Assembly (NCBI GenBank): GCA_016286585.1
Contig: JAEETC010000017.1
Span: 1 to 37,731 of the forward strand
Length of the DNA: 37,731 nt
Direction: 5' to 3'
From: Prevotella sp.
GTDB taxonomy: Bacteria; Bacteroidota; Bacteroidia; Bacteroidales; Bacteroidaceae
The notes beneath the pieces are model-generated. The model made no database searches. It saw nothing but the letters and a program-made list of their open reading frames with translations, and had not been told where the DNA came from. Below are positions 33,863-37,731 of the stretch, one piece after another. The position numbers and the translations under genes are program-made. Position 1 is the stretch's first letter, and each line of letters opens with the position of its first letter.

Positions 33863-34213
33863 ATGAACTTTACTTTGTTAATTACCGTCTTGCTGACGGC
33901 TATTACATTGGTGGTGGCGGCTTACGTCGTAGCCAAGCTGATAGGACCGCGGTCCTACGCGAAGGTGAAGGGCGAGCCGTATGAGAGTGGTATCCCCACG
34001 CGAGGCACCTCGTGGCTGCCTATCTCGGTGGGATTCTACCTCTTCGCCATCTTGTTCCTCATGTTCGATGTGGAAACGGTGTTTCTGTATCCATGGGCAG
34101 TAGTTGTGAAGGACTTCGGTGCGATGGCATTGCTGTCGATCGGCTTCTTCCTCGTAGTTCTTGTCTTAGGCTTGGCATACGCCTGGCGGAAAGGAGATCT
34201 GGAATGGAAGTAA
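33863..34213 (+). CDS. nuoA: NADH-quinone oxidoreductase subunit A
   Basis: A 116-residue membrane subunit of respiratory complex I with three hydrophobic helices (about 4-25, 53-75, 84-108). The conserved loop GEPYESGIPTRG (usual KPYECGxxP form, here Ser in place of Cys) and FDVETVFLYPWA identify it. It is the first gene of the operon and overlaps nuoB by 10 nt. Confidence 0.96.
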   Translation: MNFTLLITVLLTAITLVVAAYVVAKLIGPRSYAKVKGEPYESGIPTRGTSWLPISVGFYLFAILFLMFDVETVFLYPWAVVVKDFGAMALLSIGFFLVVLVLGLAYAWRKGDLEWK

Positions 34214-34905
34214 GAAAGCCTCACATCAAGAGTATTCCCTACGAGGAGTGGAACGACAATGCCTCGTTGGAGAAGATCGTTGACGAGCTCCATGAGGGTG
34301 GCGTCAATGTGATTACGGGTTCGCTGGACCAGCTGATCAACTGGGGACGTGCCAACTCTCTCTGGTCGCTGACCTTTGCCACCTCATGCTGTGGTATCGA
34401 GTTCATGGCCTGTGGCTGTGCCCGTTACGACTTCGCACGCTTCGGATTCGAGGTGACGCGTAACTCTCCCCGTCAGGCCGACCTGATCATGTGTGCCGGT
34501 ACCATCACCCACAAGATGGCTCCGGCCCTGAAGCGTCTGTACGACGAGATGGCCGAGCCTAAGTACGTGATTGCCGTCGGTGGCTGTGCCATCAGCGGCG
34601 GACCTTTCAAGTCAAGCTATCATGTGGTGAAGGGTATCGAGGAGATCGTTCCCGTCGACGTGTTTATCCCTGGCTGTCCTCCACGTCCGGAGGCTATCAT
34701 GTACGGCATGATGCAGCTGCAGCGTAAGGTGAAGGCCGAGAAGTTCTTCGGAGGCGTGAACCACAAGCAGACGAAGGAAGAGGCTGCACTGGGTGTATCG
34801 AACGAGGAGCTGATATTCCGCTCGAAGCTTGGCGACCATCGTCGTGAGCCGATCGTGGTAACAGAGGTTCCTGAGAATTTTAAAGTAGAGGAGGAGAAGG
34901 CATGA
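34204..34905 (+). CDS. nuoB: NADH-quinone oxidoreductase subunit B
   Basis: A 233-residue cytoplasmic-side subunit holding the N2 iron-sulfur cluster next to the quinone site. The four cluster ligands are visible: the tandem Cys62-Cys63 in TSCCGIEF, Cys128 in VGGCAISGG and Cys158 in IPGCPPRPEA. The start is ATG 34204 (MEVRKPHIKS), inside the end of nuoA; a longer frame from 34012 only reads nuoA out of frame. The C-terminus (from about 185) is longer than in E. coli. It overlaps nuoCD by ATGA. Confidence 0.96.
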   Translation: MEVRKPHIKSIPYEEWNDNASLEKIVDELHEGGVNVITGSLDQLINWGRANSLWSLTFATSCCGIEFMACGCARYDFARFGFEVTRNSPRQADLIMCAGTITHKMAPALKRLYDEMAEPKYVIAVGGCAISGGPFKSSYHVVKGIEEIVPVDVFIPGCPPRPEAIMYGMMQLQRKVKAEKFFGGVNHKQTKEEAALGVSNEELIFRSKLGDHRREPIVVTEVPENFKVEEEKA

Positions 34906-36539
34906 AGTTAGAGTTCTTATCATTTGAATTTGACAAGTTCGCACAGGAGATGCGGAACTTGAAGGACAAGAAGGGCTTTGACTATCTTGTCACGATCGTC
35001 GGCGAGGATTTCGGCAAGCCAGAAAATAATGATATTGACCAGGAATCTGGTCTCGGCTGTATCTACATCCTTGAGAATACGAAGACCCACGAGCGCTGCT
35101 CTGTGAAGATGATGGCCAAGACACAGGTCTGTGGCGACGGCATGTCATCGAATGGCACAGGCGATACCGACGGTCAGCTGGTGGCCTATATCCCCACCGT
35201 TTCAAACATCTGGCACGTGGCTGATCTGCTGGAGCGCGAGGTGTATGACTTCTATGGCATCGTGTTCCTGGGTCATAAGGATATGCGCCGTCTGTTCCTG
35301 CGTTCAGACTTCAAGGGCTTCCCCTTCCGCAAGGACTGGGCGTTCAACGACCAGTACACGCTGGAGGATGATGTGGAACCCGACTACGGTCTGGAGTACT
35401 TCATCGACAAGGACGGTAACTTGCAGTCGAAGCAGAACAAACTGTTTGGTGCAGACGACTATGTGATCAACATCGGTCCTCAGCACCCTGCCACTCATGG
35501 TGTGTTGCGTCTGCAGACCGTGCTCAACGGTGAGACCGTGAAGCGCGTCTATCCGCACCTCGGCTATATCCACCGTGCTATCGAGAAGATGTGGGAGGGT
35601 ATGACCTATCCTCAAACACTTGCTTTAACGGATCGTCTGAACTATCTGGGAGCCATGCAGCATCGTCACGCCCTGGTAGGTGTGATTGAGGAAGCCTTGG
35701 AGGTGGAGCTGACAGACCGCATCAAGTATGTCCGCACGATCATGGACGAGCTTCAGCGTCTCGACTCCCACCTGCTTTACACCTCGTGTGTGGCTCAGGA
35801 CCTGGGTGCCCTCACTGGTATGCTCTATGGTATGCGCGATCGTGAGCATGTGCTGAACTGCATGGAGGAGACGACGGGCGGACGCCTGATCCAGAACTAT
35901 TATAGAATAGGTGGCCTGCAGGACGATATCGATCCGAACTTTGTGAAGAACTGCAAGGACCTGGTGAAGTACCTGCGTCCGATGATTCAGGAGTATATGG
36001 ATATCTTCGGCGACAATGTCATCACCCACAACCGTCTGGAGAACTGTGGTCCGATGAGTCTCGAGGATTGTATCAGCTATGCTGTGACAGGTCCTGCCGG
36101 ACGTGCTTCGGGCTGGAAGAACGATGTGCGCAAGAACCATCCCTACGACATGTACGACAAGGTGGAGTGGGAGCAGTGCACACTCGACAGCTGCGACTCT
36201 ATGGGACGCTATCTCGTTCACATCAACGAGATGTACCAGAGTCTGAACATCATCGAGCAGCTCATCGACAACATCCCCGAGGGTGACTTCTACGTGAAGC
36301 AGAAGCCCATCATCAAGTGTCCTGAGGGACAGTGGTACTACTCTGTTGAGGGTGTGGCCGGTGAGTTTGGTGTGTATCTCGACTCTCGTGGCGACAAGAG
36401 CCCCTACCGCATGAAGATGCGTCCGATGGGTCTCTCGCTGGTAGGTGCTTTCGACCCGATGCTGCGTGGTCAGAAGATTGCCGACCTCATCGCTACGTGT
36501 GCTGCCATTGATGTCGTGATTCCGGATATCGACAGATAA
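34902..36539 (+). CDS. nuoCD: NADH-quinone oxidoreductase, fused subunits C and D
   Basis: A 545-residue fusion of the 30-kDa (NuoC, about 1-175) and 49-kDa (NuoD, about 185-545) subunits. The NuoC signature REVYDFYGIVFLGHKDMRRL precedes FRKDW; NuoD opens with NIGPQHPATHGVLR at about 190 and carries YIHRAIEKMWEG, GAMQHRHA and the C-terminal DPMLRGQKIADLIATCAAIDVVIPDIDR. NuoD contributes to the quinone pocket with NuoB. The fusion is common in Bacteroidetes and some proteobacteria. Confidence 0.96.
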   Translation: MKLEFLSFEFDKFAQEMRNLKDKKGFDYLVTIVGEDFGKPENNDIDQESGLGCIYILENTKTHERCSVKMMAKTQVCGDGMSSNGTGDTDGQLVAYIPTVSNIWHVADLLEREVYDFYGIVFLGHKDMRRLFLRSDFKGFPFRKDWAFNDQYTLEDDVEPDYGLEYFIDKDGNLQSKQNKLFGADDYVINIGPQHPATHGVLRLQTVLNGETVKRVYPHLGYIHRAIEKMWEGMTYPQTLALTDRLNYLGAMQHRHALVGVIEEALEVELTDRIKYVRTIMDELQRLDSHLLYTSCVAQDLGALTGMLYGMRDREHVLNCMEETTGGRLIQNYYRIGGLQDDIDPNFVKNCKDLVKYLRPMIQEYMDIFGDNVITHNRLENCGPMSLEDCISYAVTGPAGRASGWKNDVRKNHPYDMYDKVEWEQCTLDSCDSMGRYLVHINEMYQSLNIIEQLIDNIPEGDFYVKQKPIIKCPEGQWYYSVEGVAGEFGVYLDSRGDKSPYRMKMRPMGLSLVGAFDPMLRGQKIADLIATCAAIDVVIPDIDR

Positions 36540-36548
36540 TAATGAACT

Positions 36549-36617
36549 ACTACGAATTACACGAATTATACGAATTGGCTGTACCAGATAATTAGTTAAA
36601 TTAGTTAAATTCGTAGT
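36549..36617. repeat. ACGAATTA-type short repeats within an inverted repeat, between nuoCD and nuoH
   Basis: ACTACGAATT (36549-36558) and AATTCGTAGT (36608-36617) form perfect 10-bp arms. The left side holds three 9-bp copies (ACGAATTAC, ACGAATTAT, ACGAATTGG, 36552-36578); the right side holds two copies of TTAGTTAAA (36592-36609). This 96-nt gap is the only non-overlapping junction seen in the nuo operon. Confidence 0.75.
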
Positions 36618-36635
36618 CGAAAAAGAAAAGAATAT

Positions 36636-37724
36636 ATGTTCGATTTTAGTTTAGTTACACAATGGTTCGACCAACTGCTCAGGATAACGATCGGTTGTCC
36701 AGATTGGTTGGCAATATTGATTGAGTGCGTGCTGGTGGGTGCTGCCATCCTTGGCGGCTATGCCATGCTGGCTATCGTACTGATATTCATGGAGCGTAAG
36801 GTGTGTGCTTACTTCCAGTGCCGCTTAGGCCCGATGCGAGTAGGTTACTGGGGCTTGCTGCAGGTGTTTGCCGACGTGTTCAAGATGCTCATCAAGGAGA
36901 TCTTCATCGTCGACAAGGCCGACAAACTGCTCTACCTCGTGGCTCCGCTTCTGGTGATTATTGGTTCTGTAGGTGCCTTCTCGTTCCTGCCTTGGAACAA
37001 TGGCGCTACGATCCTCGATTTCAATGTGGGTGTGTTCCTGCTCACCGCCATCTCTTCGATCGGCGTGGTAGGTATCTTCCTCGCAGGATGGGGTTCCAAC
37101 AACAAGTACTCGGTGGTTTCGGCCATGCGTGGTGCTGTGCAGATGATCTCTTATGAGATGTCGCTCTGCCTCTGTCTGATCACCGCTGTGATCCTGACGG
37201 GTACGATGCAGATGTCTGGAATCGTTGAGGCTCAGACCGGCCCTTGGCGCTGGCTCATCTTCCAGGGACATATCCCAGCCATCGTGGCCTTCCTCGTGTT
37301 CCTCATTGCAGGTAATGCAGAGGCTAACCGTGGACCGTTTGATATGGCTGAGGCTGAAAGTGAGCTGACGGCCGGACACCATACTGAGTACTCAGGTATG
37401 GGCTTCGGTTTCTTCTATCTCGCTGAGTTCCTCAACCTCTTTATCATCGCAGGTATCGCTGCTACGGTGTTCCTCGGAGGCTGGGCTCCGGTTAATATCG
37501 GTATCGAGGCCTTCGACACGGTGATGAACTACATCCCCGGTATCGTGTGGTTCCTGGGTAAGGCCTTCTTCCTGGTGTGGATCCTCATGTGGATCAAGTG
37601 GACGTTCCCCCGTCTGCGTATCGACCAGATCCTGAAGCTCGAATGGAAATATCTCATGCCGCTGGCACTGATCAACCTCGTGGTGATGACGGTGGTCGTG
37701 GCTCTTGGCTTATATATTAAATAA
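36636..37724 (+). CDS. nuoH: NADH-quinone oxidoreductase subunit H
   Basis: A 362-residue membrane subunit of complex I with about eight hydrophobic helices, linking the quinone site to the proton-pumping arm. Conserved parts: MERKVCAYFQCRLGPMRVG in the first loop, AEANRGPFDMAEAESELTAGHHTEYSGMGFG (usual ETNRAPFDLPEAESELVAG), and WIKWTFPRLRIDQIL near the C-terminus. It follows nuoCD directly, with no nuoE, nuoF or nuoG between. The window ends 7 nt after its stop; nuoI would be expected next. Confidence 0.96.
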   Translation: MFDFSLVTQWFDQLLRITIGCPDWLAILIECVLVGAAILGGYAMLAIVLIFMERKVCAYFQCRLGPMRVGYWGLLQVFADVFKMLIKEIFIVDKADKLLYLVAPLLVIIGSVGAFSFLPWNNGATILDFNVGVFLLTAISSIGVVGIFLAGWGSNNKYSVVSAMRGAVQMISYEMSLCLCLITAVILTGTMQMSGIVEAQTGPWRWLIFQGHIPAIVAFLVFLIAGNAEANRGPFDMAEAESELTAGHHTEYSGMGFGFFYLAEFLNLFIIAGIAATVFLGGWAPVNIGIEAFDTVMNYIPGIVWFLGKAFFLVWILMWIKWTFPRLRIDQILKLEWKYLMPLALINLVVMTVVVALGLYIK

Positions 37725-37731
37725 GGTATAG

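Noticed and set aside
34012..34203. 64-residue extension in front of NuoB
   Set aside because: It is nuoA read in another frame; NuoB homology starts at ATG 34204.

Overview
The window reads as a chromosomal segment of a Bacteroidales bacterium, most likely Prevotella or a close relative (inferred). The signs are promoters of the Bacteroidetes type (TTTG, about 20 nt, TAnnTTTG), a type IX secretion plug protein, a regulator built like a hybrid two-component system, a fused nuoCD gene, a mannan-degradation cluster and almost no Shine-Dalgarno sequences. I see no transposase, phage gene, CRISPR array, tRNA or rRNA.

Layout. (1) 1-4258: the 3' end of an AraC-type regulator, then pgk with a T9SS plug gene joined by a TAATG overlap, then radA (all but the first on the minus strand). 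(2) 4654-7736: a substrate-binding-like lipoprotein and a TPR protein. (3) 15647 down to 7696, minus strand: a tightly packed run kdsA-kdsD-regulator-PLD/cardiolipin synthase-acyltransferase with ATGA overlaps at three of four junctions. The regulator has lost its kinase ATPase domain and both phosphotransfer residues. (4) A large MscS-type channel (15705-18056, minus), divergent from a BadF/GlcNAc-kinase-like gene coupled to a CotH/lamin-tail/dockerin-like surface protein (18178-21587). (5) 22057-29777: a mannan utilisation cluster: GH5 lipoprotein, CE7-type esterase, GH26 lipoprotein, GH130 mannosylglucose phosphorylase, GPH-type sugar importer and cellobiose/mannobiose 2-epimerase. (6) 29800-33087: a PafA-like phosphatase and a GH13 enzyme. 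(7) 33863-37724: nuoA-nuoB-nuoCD-nuoH, the start of a complex I operon that goes from CD to H without nuoEFG.

The mannan genes form a readable pathway. Extracytoplasmic endo-mannanases and a deacetylase shorten mannan, the importer takes up mannobiose, the epimerase turns Man-Man into Man-Glc, and the GH130 enzyme phosphorolyses that to mannose-1-phosphate and glucose. No SusC/SusD pair lies in the window.

The most unusual signals are: the phosphorelay-dead regulator inside a Kdo/envelope operon; a family of 22-bp hairpin-forming tandem repeats at two intergenic sites (exactly 3 x 22 bp each) with a related single unit at a third; a 156-bp nested, nearly coaxial palindrome upstream of the mannan cluster; an intergenic region (33088-33862) packed with 11-, 12-, 22- and 33-bp repeats; and several promoters so close to the start codon that the mRNAs should be leaderless or nearly so.
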